A stretch of DNA of 54,781 nt from Candidatus Peribacteria bacterium (GCA_943357915.1 CALRGQ010000003.1:1-54781), one strand, 5' to 3'; counted from the first letter of the stretch, positions 26,126 through 34,192 are shown. Notes: generated by a model from the sequence alone, not told the origin. Translations and numbers: made by a program.

Positions 26126-27098
26126 TCCAAACAATACGCGTATCACGTTTCCACCAGGTTCTGTGCCTTTTTGCGTAAGCACGGGTTTGGGACTCAATAG
26201 TCTCTGATAACGCTAGGATTGTATCTGTAGGTACACTCCCCCCTCCACCGGAACGGGGGAGGGGTCGGGGGTGGGGGCTTTCAAGCGCAACAAAGATTTC
26301 ACGATAGCCGACACTTTTCATAGCCGGATCGGAAATTTGCACGCCCTGTTTCTTGAGCTTTTCGACTTCCTGAATCCACCCACGTTCAAGCATCTGGTTT
26401 GTGCGGTTAGCGATTCGTTGATCAAGATCTTGTTTATCGACGTCCATACCAAACATCAAAAGATTGTACGGGCCTACGCTAGTTTTTTTCTGTGATGATT
26501 TGGTTTTGCCCGTCGACTCATAAATTTCCATAGCCCGTACGACATAGACTTTGTTCTGCATAGGAAATGACGCAGCGGTTTCAGGATCCAGAACAGTCAG
26601 TCGTTCATACAGTGTTTTGCCATGATCTGTCTCATATTCACGATTTAGCCGTTCTCGTATCGTAGGATCAGATGCTGCCATTGGCTGCAGACCGTCAACG
26701 AGCGCAGACACATACAACATCGATCCTCCGACAAGAACCGGAATATTCCCTCGTGCATGAATGTCCGCAATCACACGTTTCGCTTCGGACTGGTACCACG
26801 CAATCGTGCAATCGTCTGCTGGATCCAGAACATCGATCATGTGATGCGCTATCCCCTGCTGTTCCTCAGGCGTAATTTTAGCCGTTCCAATATCAAATCC
26901 CCGATAAAACTGACGTGAATCTGCATTCACAACTTCGGCTGTTTTTCCAAAGTTATTTTTGAGTTCATGTGCAAGCGAAATCGAGAAAGCTGTCTTGCCG
27001 CTGGCCGTCGGTCCAAGAATAACAATAAGTGGCTTCTGAGACTGTGAAACCATGAAATTTTCCAGAATCTGCCGTCGATGTTCAGTAGGAGTCATCAT
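26115..27098 (-). CDS. miaA: tRNA dimethylallyltransferase MiaA
   Basis: 327 residues from the ATG at 27098; another ATG follows directly and one at 27053. It adds a dimethylallyl group to N6 of A37 in tRNAs reading UNN codons. Visible: P-loop LGPTASGKTAFS, VNADSRQFYRGFDIGTAK (substrate motif), HHMIDVLDPAD, PVLVGGSMLYVSALVDG, and near the end GYREIF and TRAYAKRHRTWWKRD (the tRNA-contact QTRxYAKRQxTWFR region). Between GYREIF and QTRAYAKR an extra LESPHPRPLPRSGGGG stretch is encoded by a GC-rich palindromic repeat (see the separate entry). The insertion keeps the frame. Confidence 0.94.
   Translation of the reverse strand: MMTPTEHRRQILENFMVSQSQKPLIVILGPTASGKTAFSISLAHELKNNFGKTAEVVNADSRQFYRGFDIGTAKITPEEQQGIAHHMIDVLDPADDCTIAWYQSEAKRVIADIHARGNIPVLVGGSMLYVSALVDGLQPMAASDPTIRERLNREYETDHGKTLYERLTVLDPETAASFPMQNKVYVVRAMEIYESTGKTKSSQKKTSVGPYNLLMFGMDVDKQDLDQRIANRTNQMLERGWIQEVEKLKKQGVQISDPAMKSVGYREIFVALESPHPRPLPRSGGGGSVPTDTILALSETIESQTRAYAKRHRTWWKRDTRIVWIKI
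26236..26281. repeat. GC-rich palindromic repeat inserted in frame in miaA
   Basis: A C-rich arm (CTCCCCCCTCC) and G-rich arms (GGGGGAGGGG, GGGGGTGGGG) around ACCGGAAC. On the miaA strand it encodes SPHPRPLPRSGGGG, a peptide well known from palindromic repeats found in and between genes of many bacteria. It stands out from the surrounding base composition. Confidence 0.75.
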
Positions 27099-27205
27099 GA
27101 CAAGAATTTTTATCTTTGAACCATTGAAACACAAGTAGATAGTTTTGAACACTGCTGCGATGCATCGATTTAGGCTACAATAGTGAAGCAGATACAGGTT
27201 ACAGA

Positions 27206-27240
27206 CAAATAACTTTTCACTTTTCACTTTCAATTTTCCA
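27206..27240. repeat. Short degenerate heptamer repeat upstream of clpP
   Basis: ACTTTTC/ACTTTCA-type units in tandem in the gap between the miaA start and clpP. It resembles the other stop- or gap-associated heptamer repeats of the window. Confidence 0.5.
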
Positions 27241-27249
27241 CTTCCTCTT

Positions 27250-27909
27250 ATGCATCCGATGATTCAATCTGTTGCCCAAGGTATCTCTCGCGGGCACATC
27301 ACACCACAGAACACGCTGATTCCGACGGTCATTGAAAAGACCCAGTTCGGTGAACGAGTGTATGACATCTACTCACGACTGCTTGAGGAACGCATCGTTT
27401 TCCTTGGCACACAGATCAATGACGACGTCGCTAACTCCGTCATCGCACAGCTTCTGTTTCTTGAAAAACAGGATCCGAAGAAAGACATTATCTTCTACGT
27501 GAATTCCCCAGGCGGCCAGGTGACATCCACCATGGCGATGTATGACACGATGGAACTCATCAGCCCGGATGTCTCGACCGTCTGTCTTGGTATGGCAGCG
27601 TCCGGCGGCGCCATCATCCTCATGTCAGGTGCTAAGGGAAAACGCTTCGCACTACCACATTCAGAAATCATGATTCACCAGCCTCTCGGCGGAACAGAAG
27701 GTCAGGCTACAGATATTGCCATTCACGCAGAACACATCATTAAGACGAAAGATCTGCTCAACGAACTCATCGCAAAGCATTCCGGTCAGAAACTACCGAA
27801 AGTAAAACAGGATACGGAAAGAGATAAGTTTCTGTCAGCAGATGATGCACTGGCCTACGGCCTTATCGATGGCATCATCAACAAAAAAAGTAAAGTGCAA
27901 GCGGCATAA
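27250..27909 (+). CDS. clpP: ATP-dependent Clp protease proteolytic subunit
   Basis: 219 residues. The catalytic triad can be placed as Ser118 (GMAASGGA), His143 (IMIHQPLGG) and Asp192 (DTERDKF), with the family spacing of 25 and 49 residues. Other signatures: [34 protein letters not shown] and [12 protein letters not shown]. It forms the tetradecameric chamber that works with ClpX/ClpC unfoldases. The nucleophile motif reads AASGG rather than the common AASMG. A tandem CACTTTT-type repeat lies just upstream, and a strong terminator follows. Confidence 0.96.
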   Translation: MHPMIQSVAQGISRGHITPQNTLIPTVIEKTQFGERVYDIYSRLLEERIVFLGTQINDDVANSVIAQLLFLEKQDPKKDIIFYVNSPGGQVTSTMAMYDTMELISPDVSTVCLGMAASGGAIILMSGAKGKRFALPHSEIMIHQPLGGTEGQATDIAIHAEHIIKTKDLLNELIAKHSGQKLPKVKQDTERDKFLSADDALAYGLIDGIINKKSKVQAA

Positions 27910-27926
27910 TCAAGCACTGAATTCAA

Positions 27927-27957
27927 AAAAAGAGAGCAGAATGCCTGCTCTCTTTTT
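27927..27957. terminator. Strong bidirectional intrinsic terminator
   Basis: 13-bp perfect stem AAAAAGAGAGCAG/CTGCTCTCTTTTT with a 5-nt loop and T/A tracts on both sides, between convergent clpP and the membrane protein gene. Confidence 0.92.
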
Positions 27958-27972
27958 CGTTATGATCGCGAT

Positions 27973-28393
27973 CTACTCTTCTTCTGCCTCGGGCGGTGTA
28001 GTATCCGGAAAAGGATTGAGAGCCAAATACAGAGCAACCATCCAAACAATCGTCGGGTATGACGCACTCATCATGTCCGGAAGCGGAAGACCTGTGATGA
28101 TAGTCTTGAGGATCAAGCCGACCGGAACGGAGCCAAGCGCGATGCCACCGGTGAGCGCGGCAACATATGAATAACGCCCAATGGCTAGTAAGCCTCCGCC
28201 AAAGATCAGAAGCGCAGGAAGTAAAAAATGCCCACACATGCCCGACACTGCTTGCCCAACCAAGTCCGTCGGTGACGTTTGCGACGAACGGTGCAAAATC
28301 ACGATATGCAGAGATACCGATCATCACCATCGCGACGCCAAGTGGCACACGAAGGACAAGATTTGAGGTGACGGAGACAGACTTCCAATTCAT
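27973..28393 (-). pseudogene. Frameshifted DoxX-like four-helix membrane protein
   Basis: Two minus-strand frames together give one protein. The first (MNWKSVSVTSNLVLRVPLGVAMVMIGISAYRDFAPFVANVTDG) and the second (LVGQAVSGMCGHFLLPALLIFGGGLLAIG...) meet near 28260-28285. Together they line up with the neighbouring gene at 28413 (FPRVAFGLILVAFGVSHYKDVAGF then IVPALMIVGGVLFAV). A single-base indel near the GGACTTGGTTGGGC stretch explains the break, either a real mutation or a sequencing/assembly error. Helix pattern is DoxX-like. A tandem paralogue pair. Confidence 0.65.
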
Positions 28394-28412
28394 ACCAATG
28401 CGAGAGAAAAAA

Positions 28413-28874
28413 TTATTTAGAAGTAGGTACGGGACACGTTCCACAGCACGACATTTTTTTCACGACCCAATACAAGACCAGAAGAAGCGACGCATTCTGG
28501 ATCATAGGCATAAAAGTACTACCAGCCGTAGACGGATCACCGACAAGCACGGCGAGTGAAGCCCAGCCAATGATGCCGGAGAGCGACGCGAGGATGCAGG
28601 TCTTGCTGACGCAACCAAGCTGCTTGACCGCAAAGAGCACTCCACCGACGATCATGAGTGCAGGAACGATATAAGCAAGTATGCCAGCGACAGATGCGAG
28701 AGCAGGAACAGGAGCTAATGCACCGCTAGAATATGCAGAAAAACCAGCAACATCTTTATAGTGGCTGACGCCAAATGCGACGAGTATCAAACCAAATGCA
28801 ACGCGAGGAAACCAGTATGCGTAACCGCACGGACAGTACTTACCGCCGATGCAGCCTGAGGAACAGCAACCCAT
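28413..28874 (-). CDS. DoxX-like membrane protein with Cys-rich ends
   Basis: 153 residues from the ATG at 28874. The N-terminus MGCCSSGCIGGKYCPCGYAYW has six cysteines in 16 residues, and the C-terminus ends KKMSCCGTCPVPTSK with three more. Four hydrophobic helices lie between. The helical core matches the frameshifted neighbour downstream, but that copy lacks the Cys clusters. With four helices both Cys-rich tails should be on the same side of the membrane, so they could form one metal or Fe-S site, or be lipidated or disulfide-linked. Family assignment is tentative. Confidence 0.65.
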   Translation of the reverse strand: MGCCSSGCIGGKYCPCGYAYWFPRVAFGLILVAFGVSHYKDVAGFSAYSSGALAPVPALASVAGILAYIVPALMIVGGVLFAVKQLGCVSKTCILASLSGIIGWASLAVLVGDPSTAGSTFMPMIQNASLLLVLYWVVKKMSCCGTCPVPTSK

Positions 28875-28931
28875 GGGAGTGTGAGGGAAATATATAAAAT
28901 ACAACGCGGATTATCTCACGGAAAAATATGA

Positions 28932-30086
28932 ATGGAATGGAAAAATGTCCCGCCGCAAGCGGATTCAGCAGTTTCACTCGTTACGAAACTCATGCAGAAT
29001 GCAGGTATGTTCACGCTTGAAAAAACGACAAAGGCCGGACGCAAAGGTTTGATCACAACTGCTCATGGGATCATTCCCACGCCTGTATTCATGCCGGTTG
29101 CGACTGCCGGCGCAATGAAAGGCATTACTTTCAGTGACCTTCAGACTCTTGGTGCCGATATGCTGCTCTGCAACACATATCATCTGCATTTGGCACCAGG
29201 CGAAGCGACAGTCAAAGACGCCGGCGGTCTGCATTCGTTCATCGGTTGGGACAAACCGATCCTCACGGATTCCGGTGGCTTCCAGGTATTTTCGCTTGAG
29301 GCCATCAGAAAGATTTCAGATGAAGGCGTAGAGTTTAGGGATCACCGTAGCGGTGATCTGCATTTCATCGGACCCAAAGAAGCAATGCAGATTCAGCATG
29401 CTCTCGGTGCCGATATCATCATGTGTTTCGATGAATGCCCAGCGTCCACAGCACCACGAACTGCCCAGATCAAAGCCGTAGAACGCACGCTGCTCTGGGC
29501 AAAAATCTGCAAAACAGAGCATCTGAAACTTTCGAAGAAGAACAAAAATCCACCTCTACTATTCGGCATCGTCCAAGGCGGTCTTGAACGTGACCTTCGT
29601 GAGAAATGCGCAAAAGAACTGATCGCAATCGGCTTTGATGGTTACGCGATCGGCGGACTTGCTGTCGGTGAATCCGAAGAAGAAATGTACACGGTGCTGG
29701 ATTGGATCTGCCCGATGCTGCCAGAAGACAAACCACGGTACCTTATGGGCGTTGGTGAGCGTCATCAGCTCGTAGCCGCCATCGCTAAAGGCATCGATAT
29801 GTTTGACTGTGTCTCTCCGATGCGTGAAGCCAGGCACGGCAACCTCTGGCTTTCCGACGGCACGAAACTAAAAATCCGCCGCGCAGACTATGCAAATGAC
29901 CACTCGCCGATTGACCCCGACTCCCCTGCCCCAACGAGTCAGAAACATACAAGAGCGTATCTCAGACATTTACTTCAAATAGGTGAACGCTATGGTGAGA
30001 CGATTGCGTGTTTGCAGAATATGGCGATGATTCTGGGGACGATTCGGAGCGTGAGGAAGGAGATTGATGAAACTGAGGAGAGGTAA
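28932..30086 (+). CDS. tgt: tRNA-guanine transglycosylase (Tgt) lacking the zinc cysteines
   Basis: 384 residues from the ATG at 28932; ATG 29007 (MFTLEKTTKAGRKGLITTAHG) is closer to the usual start. It exchanges G34 of GUN-anticodon tRNAs for preQ1. Nucleophile and base-pocket motifs are present: ILTDSGGFQVFSL (Asp113), GIVQGGLERDLR, GYAIGGLAVGE, YLMGVGERHQLV and GIDMFDCVSPMREARHG. In the C-terminal zinc motif, normally DPxCxCxxCxxYSRAYLRHL, the sequence is DPDSPAPTSQKHTRAYLRHL, so all three Cys are replaced. The YhhQ-type transporter in this window would supply the precursor base. Confidence 0.93.
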   Translation: MEWKNVPPQADSAVSLVTKLMQNAGMFTLEKTTKAGRKGLITTAHGIIPTPVFMPVATAGAMKGITFSDLQTLGADMLLCNTYHLHLAPGEATVKDAGGLHSFIGWDKPILTDSGGFQVFSLEAIRKISDEGVEFRDHRSGDLHFIGPKEAMQIQHALGADIIMCFDECPASTAPRTAQIKAVERTLLWAKICKTEHLKLSKKNKNPPLLFGIVQGGLERDLREKCAKELIAIGFDGYAIGGLAVGESEEEMYTVLDWICPMLPEDKPRYLMGVGERHQLVAAIAKGIDMFDCVSPMREARHGNLWLSDGTKLKIRRADYANDHSPIDPDSPAPTSQKHTRAYLRHLLQIGERYGETIACLQNMAMILGTIRSVRKEIDETEER

Positions 30087-30118
30087 GGTAGGTAAGGTAG
30101 GTAAGGTGGGTAAGGTGG
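30083..30118. repeat. Tandem 9-mer repeat at a stop codon
   Basis: GTAAGGTAG twice then GTAAGGTGG twice. The TAA stop of tgt is inside the first unit; the repeat fills most of the gap to the convergent transporter gene. Confidence 0.85.
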
Positions 30119-30142
30119 GTACGTTGTGAAAAATCACACTCA

Positions 30143-30901
30143 CTACTGCACAAAATAATCAAACAGCAGTTTCACAACCGAGCATGCGATGACGGCGATC
30201 AGAAGGATTTTCACGTACCGGTTACCGCCTTTCACGGCATACCGCGCGCCAAACCAACCACCGATCGCGAAGCCAATGCTGAGTGCAACCGCATAGGGAA
30301 TATTGACGTATCCGTGCGACATAAAAATAATCGAGGATGCGATGGACGTGAGTGTACCGACGACTCTGCCCATGGCGGCTCCTTGCAACAGCGTGTAACC
30401 AAAACCAGCAAAAACGATCGTGATCACTGTCCCAAATGTGAATCCGAAGAAGCCAGCATACAAACCGGACAGGAGTGTCGCGAGAGCGAGAAGCACGATA
30501 TGTCGTTGACGATCCGGGTGTTCGGTCATTCCCCAGTTCTTTTTCATGAAGATGAAAACTGCCATCGAAAGAATAACGAGTGCGAGTAAGAGCCGGAGCG
30601 TCTGGTCACTCACCGCCACGATGAGGAGTGCGCCGATCGTGCTACCAACGGCTCCTGCTACTCCAAGAAAAAGTCCACGACGTATCAGAGCATCCGTCAG
30701 CACTTTTTGCTGACGGTAACGAAGCGCGCTAAAAAGCTCCAGAACAGCCGCAGCCGGACGTGATGTCCCGATGGCTGCGTGTGGCGATAGCCCAAAGAAA
30801 AGAAGCACCGGCAAACTCACAAGCCCAGCTGAGCCAACGGCAGAACCAAAAAAACCACCGATGAATCCTGCAACAACTAAGGCGAAATACTGAAATATCA
30901 T
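30143..30901 (-). CDS. TauE/SafE (TSUP) family membrane transporter
   Basis: 252 residues from the ATG at 30901; a TTG six codons upstream also opens the frame. TATGCT ends 6 nt upstream of the ATG. About eight helices in two repeated halves. Each half starts with the family's Gly-rich motif: GFIGGFFGSAVGSAGLVSLPVLL near the start and LLSGLYAGFFGFTFGTVITIV in the middle. Members carry sulfite, sulfoacetate or other organosulfur anions; the substrate here cannot be told. Confidence 0.85.
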   Translation of the reverse strand: MIFQYFALVVAGFIGGFFGSAVGSAGLVSLPVLLFFGLSPHAAIGTSRPAAAVLELFSALRYRQQKVLTDALIRRGLFLGVAGAVGSTIGALLIVAVSDQTLRLLLALVILSMAVFIFMKKNWGMTEHPDRQRHIVLLALATLLSGLYAGFFGFTFGTVITIVFAGFGYTLLQGAAMGRVVGTLTSIASSIIFMSHGYVNIPYAVALSIGFAIGGWFGARYAVKGGNRYVKILLIAVIACSVVKLLFDYFVQ

Positions 30902-30935
30902 GTACCAAGCATAGCTCAAATTTTTTGTAAGCCTC

Positions 30936-31442
30936 TTATAATTCTTTTTTCATTTCGCCAATTATAAAGTTGGGGGCCGATTCTAGAGGCTTCTCGATGC
31001 CCGTGTATGAAAACCCTAATTTTTCATAAAACTTTGTCGAAGCTTCATTTGTTGTATTGCTCCAAAAAGTGACTGTTTGAAGACCTTTACTCTTCAGCCA
31101 TGCCAAGGCTGTCTCGATGATTTGTCTACCACTGCCTTTTTGACGATGGTTAGGGGCAATCCACAAACCACCAATGCCTCCTATTTTCTTACGTTGGTCT
31201 CGTACAAAAACAAAGAGCATTCCCACCACCACAGAATTGATCGTCGCAAAAAGAATGTCCTGATGTTCAGATTCCACTGCTTTCTGAAAATCTTGTTGCC
31301 ACTGGTCATCATCTTTTTGTATGACATCCTGATATCGTTCTCCGAATGACTCAGGAGAATCCTGTAAGGCTTGTAATCGAATCTCTTTCAAGGTTTTCCA
31401 TTCGCTTGGTCTCGCCGGTCTTATTTCAAGAATAGTTTCCAT
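30936..31442 (-). CDS. GNAT-family N-acetyltransferase
   Basis: 168 residues. Starts EIRPARPSEWKTLKEIRLQALQDSPESFGERY, a common GNAT opening. Motif A is LWIAPNHRQKGSGRQIIETALAWLKSKG with the acetyl-CoA loop RQKGSG. Motif B is VTFWSNTTNEASTKFYEKLGFSYTG. Complete and typical in length. Substrate unknown. It sits 34 nt upstream of the TSUP transporter gene and 5 nt downstream of a small membrane protein gene, so the three may form a unit. Confidence 0.9.
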   Translation of the reverse strand: METILEIRPARPSEWKTLKEIRLQALQDSPESFGERYQDVIQKDDDQWQQDFQKAVESEHQDILFATINSVVVGMLFVFVRDQRKKIGGIGGLWIAPNHRQKGSGRQIIETALAWLKSKGLQTVTFWSNTTNEASTKFYEKLGFSYTGIEKPLESAPNFIIGEMKKEL

Positions 31443-31447
31443 GCAGA

Positions 31448-31711
31448 CTATGTTTTATTCTGGCTAATCCACCACCGTTTGATGGCAGGCAATGACAATG
31501 TCGAAAGCACGTAGCCAATGGTCGGAATTATCGCACTGAGAAACGACTGCTCTGAGTTGATCGATACCAGAAACGCAGCAGCAATAACGTACGTAACCGC
31601 AGCAATCATCATGCGTCGAAAGGTACTGATCTCCCATGCCTTCTCAGCCTCCACGCGCGCATTACGTTGCTCGATCGTCACCAGCCGTGCTTCCAAAGGA
31701 TGTTCGTCCAT
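31448..31711 (-). CDS. Small two-helix membrane protein
   Basis: 87 residues from the ATG at 31711 (MDEHPLEARLVTIEQRNARVEAEKAWEIS), preceded by TATCAT and 6 nt. A charged N-terminal helix likely forms a short coiled coil, then two hydrophobic helices (MMIAAVTYVIAAAFLVSI and AIIPTIGYVLSTLSL) and a basic end. This layout resembles small conserved hypothetical proteins I associate with CPR genomes. Function unknown. Confidence 0.65.
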   Translation of the reverse strand: MDEHPLEARLVTIEQRNARVEAEKAWEISTFRRMMIAAVTYVIAAAFLVSINSEQSFLSAIIPTIGYVLSTLSLPAIKRWWISQNKT

Positions 31712-31787
31712 ACACAAATGATACAACAAAAAATCACTTTTCACTTCTTATCCCGCGAAGCTCCCTCAGAAGCGAAGTGGGGTTCAC

Positions 31788-32105
31788 TTACTTCCCTACT
31801 CCCATAATCTCAATCTCCGTGAAATTCTGCCTGTGACCTCGGATGATCTTATTGTAACGCTTACGGCGCTTGAACTTACGAACGACAATCTTCTCGCCTC
31901 GGCCGTGGGACAAAATCTTAGCTGTGACGGTCATACCAGCAACATAAGGCTTACCGACTGTTGCAGACGTTCCGTCTTCAGAAACAAGCAAAACTTTCTC
32001 AAAGGTCACAGTATCGCCTTCCTTGCCTTCTAAAGTAGGAACGCGCAATTTCATGCCCTTTTCGGCCTTTTCCTGAAACCCTGCGATGTCGACGATTGCG
32101 AACAT
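31788..32105 (-). CDS. rplU: Large ribosomal subunit protein bL21
   Basis: 105 residues from the ATG at 32105 (MFAIVDIAGFQEKAEKGMKLRVP). Signatures of bL21: FAIVDIAGFQ, EGDTVTFEKVLLV, VGKPYVAGMTVTAKILSHGRGEKIVVRKFKRRKRYNKIIRGHRQNFTEI. It binds 23S rRNA. The usual partner rpmA (bL27) is not next to it here. Confidence 0.95.
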   Translation of the reverse strand: MFAIVDIAGFQEKAEKGMKLRVPTLEGKEGDTVTFEKVLLVSEDGTSATVGKPYVAGMTVTAKILSHGRGEKIVVRKFKRRKRYNKIIRGHRQNFTEIEIMGVGK

Positions 32106-32168
32106 AAAGCTGAGAGAGTTTACATACACGTTAACCTAAGCGCAATACCGCATTTTGACCTACTAGCT

Positions 32169-32450
32169 TTAACGGTATCTACCCGGCGCTGGGATTTTAC
32201 GTTTTTCATGCGAAAGGTGCTCTGGTCCACGTGAATGCGTCCTCCATGCTTTAGTAATCACTGCATTCACAAGTCCCTGAAAGTCCGAGCGCTCATGCGA
32301 GACAGTTGTTCTAATGCGAGAAGCGGAAGAGGGTTGCAATGCCTCAGGCGTGTGCGATGCCTCAGGAGTCCTAGCGGGAATGGCGGGAGTAACGTCTGCT
32401 CTGAAGCAAAAAATATTCTCAAGTGTTGATGGCATAGGCATACGATCCAT
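32169..32450 (-). CDS. Hypothetical protein, uncertain
   Basis: 93 residues, Pro/Ala/Thr-rich in the first half and basic in the second (TKAWRTHSRGPEHLSHEKRKIPAPGRYR). Upstream, TTGACG on the minus strand could be a -35. No family recognised, and a plus-strand frame overlaps it. The alternative is that the 480-bp stretch between rplU and tRNA-Val holds no gene. Confidence 0.3.
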   Translation of the reverse strand: MDRMPMPSTLENIFCFRADVTPAIPARTPEASHTPEALQPSSASRIRTTVSHERSDFQGLVNAVITKAWRTHSRGPEHLSHEKRKIPAPGRYR

Positions 32451-32549
32451 TGTCTTGATGCATTACGTCAAGAAAATGTAGCTGTATTCGCTAGGAGAGG
32501 CTTCTCTATGCGGAAAGAATGGCTACATGAACGACATGTGAAAACACGT

Positions 32550-32557
32550 GCTACAAT
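32550..32557 (+). promoter_or_regulatory. tRNA-Val promoter (-10)
   Basis: GCTACAAT with an upstream TG (TGCTACAAT) 26 nt before the mature tRNA. The same TGCTACAAT box is found before the genes at 7375 and 46453. Confidence 0.5.
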
Positions 32558-32583
32558 AACATCGTATTCACATCATCGTATTA

Positions 32584-32660
32584 GGGCGCCTAGCTCAGTT
32601 GGTTAGAGCATCTCGTTTACACCGAGAGGGTCGAGGGTTCGAATCCCCCGGCGCCCACCA
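32584..32660 (+). tRNA. tRNA-Val (anticodon TAC), CCA encoded
   Basis: Acceptor GGGCGCC pairs with GGCGCCC. D-arm AGCTCAGTTGGTTAGAGC, anticodon stem CTCGT/ACCGAG region with loop TTTACAC (anticodon TAC), T-arm GAGGGTTCGAATCCCCC, discriminator A and encoded CCA. Confidence 0.96.
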
Positions 32661-32670
32661 TTCATGTAGT

Positions 32671-33189
32671 ATGCAAACTATGTATAAATTAATCTTCTGT
32701 CTTACAGCTTGTGCTGTACTATTTGGTTGCCAAAGTACAGTAGTGGATAAGAACCAACTTTCTGATCAGAATTCGATGAAGGGTTGTGACAATCAATATA
32801 ACTCTCTCTGCGAAAAGTTGTTGATAAATGTCGATGGTTTTGATTATTTGACTGATCCATCACAATATTCAGCTGATGATTTACACACCTACATAACGTA
32901 CTGCTCCACATCAGCTATTCCCGTTTTAGATACATGTACTAAGGTGTGTGCAATGTCGAATGATCTGAGTGTTGAACGAAGGAAGGTGCATGAAATTACT
33001 TCATGTGATTCTAGCCATATCGCAAAAGAGAGTGGAGAATCTTGGTGCAAGAGAATGAGGAATGAAAAAAATTGGATATTGTCGGATAACAGCCAGCATC
33101 CAGAATCTGCGGGTATGGCAATGTTATTGAGTGTCTTAGAGCGGGAAATTTCGCTTCAATGTGGCGACTCAGGAGCTGAATCGAAATAG
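32671..33189 (+). CDS. Cysteine-containing lipoprotein, unknown function
   Basis: 172 residues from the ATG at 32671; another ATG follows three codons later. Signal peptide MQTMYKLIFCLTACAVLFGC with lipobox VLFGC. The mature part has about nine further cysteines (CDNQYNSLCEKLL, TYCSTSAIPVLDTCTKVCAM, SCDSS, WCKRM, LQCGD), which suggests a disulfide-rich surface protein. It starts 10 nt after tRNA-Val and may be co-transcribed with it. It is AT-rich. Family not recognised. Confidence 0.7.
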   Translation: MQTMYKLIFCLTACAVLFGCQSTVVDKNQLSDQNSMKGCDNQYNSLCEKLLINVDGFDYLTDPSQYSADDLHTYITYCSTSAIPVLDTCTKVCAMSNDLSVERRKVHEITSCDSSHIAKESGESWCKRMRNEKNWILSDNSQHPESAGMAMLLSVLEREISLQCGDSGAESK

Positions 33190-33240
33190 TTGAACATGCT
33201 AACCGAGATCTGACCTCAAGATCCCTGACCTCTCCCTCGA

Positions 33241-33294
33241 AACCCCACCCTCATCCCAAACCCAAACACATAGTAACCTAGTGGCAAGCACGCA
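33241..33294 (+). repeat. Intergenic repeat copy 1
   Basis: 54 bp starting AACCCCACCCTCAT and ending CTAGTGGCAAGCACGCA. It is closely similar to 34193-34246, and its first ~35 bp match 35651-35685. Lies 58 bp upstream of the gene at 33353. Confidence 0.8.
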
Positions 33295-33352
33295 CCACTT
33301 TTCGCTTTCTGCGCGGTGTTTCGCGAGGATGACCATCTGATACAATACAAAT

Positions 33353-34144
33353 ATGAGAACTATTCACCGCATTGCAATACTCACCCCACTGATTATCCTA
33401 ACAATAATTTTGGGTTTTCTCCTTGACCAGAAACTAGGAGGTGACTCACCACAACCTAAGGAAAACGTCGAAACTACATCTCTCTACAAGACTTCTTCTG
33501 TATCATCTTCGGTAGAAAGCTTATATGATCCGATGAAGGATCCCGAAAATGAAGAATCTCCCTTCTATCAAGCTGCAGAAAAGGAAAGCAAGCTAAATGT
33601 ACTAAAAGCAAAAGCTATCGCTGAAGCATTTACGTTTAATGGTGTGCCAAAAGAATACGAAGAATTTTGCCCAATAAATGGAGGTTTTTGTTTTTCCTAT
33701 CCCCCCTCATGGGGGAAGCCTTCATGGTCACTCTATAAAGAGTGTATAGGCAGAGATGACTTAATTGGATTCACTGGGAAGTTCGCAACGAAGGAAGATA
33801 ATTATTTTTTTGGTGCTTCTGCATTCACGTATGCAAATCAGGAATGCCAAACAAATGGTAGGGGCATAGGTCAGTTAGATGGACTACCACAGATGAGTCC
33901 TGAAACAGCAGATGCATTAATCAAAACTAATTTCGGCGAATCAGTAGCACTATGGTATGGAGATGAGGTCGGATGGCAAACGCATGACTATGACATGATT
34001 TTTGCTGCGCCTACCTCACACCCACTCGTGAAACGAATCGCTTTTATCGGACCTGAATCAAGTTCTCCGACTTTAACGAAAGAAGAAATCGAAGAGTTCC
34101 TCAATGTAATATATTCATACAAAACGATGCCAATCCAAAAATAA
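33353..34144 (+). CDS. Membrane-anchored surface protein, PsbP/Mog1-like C-domain
   Basis: 263 residues. An N-terminal anchor helix (IAILTPLIILTIILGFLLDQ) is followed by VETTSLYK, a Ser-rich stretch and YDPMKDPENEES. This whole N-terminal module is shared with the next gene (34344). The C-terminal domain begins CPINGGFCFSYPPSWGKPSW, which resembles the start of PsbP/Mog1-like folds (FSYPxxW), and contains several Cys. Extracytoplasmic by topology. TACAAT lies 6 nt before the ATG. Confidence 0.65.
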   Translation: MRTIHRIAILTPLIILTIILGFLLDQKLGGDSPQPKENVETTSLYKTSSVSSSVESLYDPMKDPENEESPFYQAAEKESKLNVLKAKAIAEAFTFNGVPKEYEEFCPINGGFCFSYPPSWGKPSWSLYKECIGRDDLIGFTGKFATKEDNYFFGASAFTYANQECQTNGRGIGQLDGLPQMSPETADALIKTNFGESVALWYGDEVGWQTHDYDMIFAAPTSHPLVKRIAFIGPESSSPTLTKEEIEEFLNVIYSYKTMPIQK

Positions 34145-34192
34145 TCGTGGGCAGATCAATGTAGCGGAGTGTCATACTAATTCCTCCCCCTA

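Noticed and set aside
32599-32670. Upstream extension of the lipoprotein gene into tRNA-Val
   Set aside because: The first 24 codons would lie within the tRNA; the signal peptide starts at the ATG at 32671.
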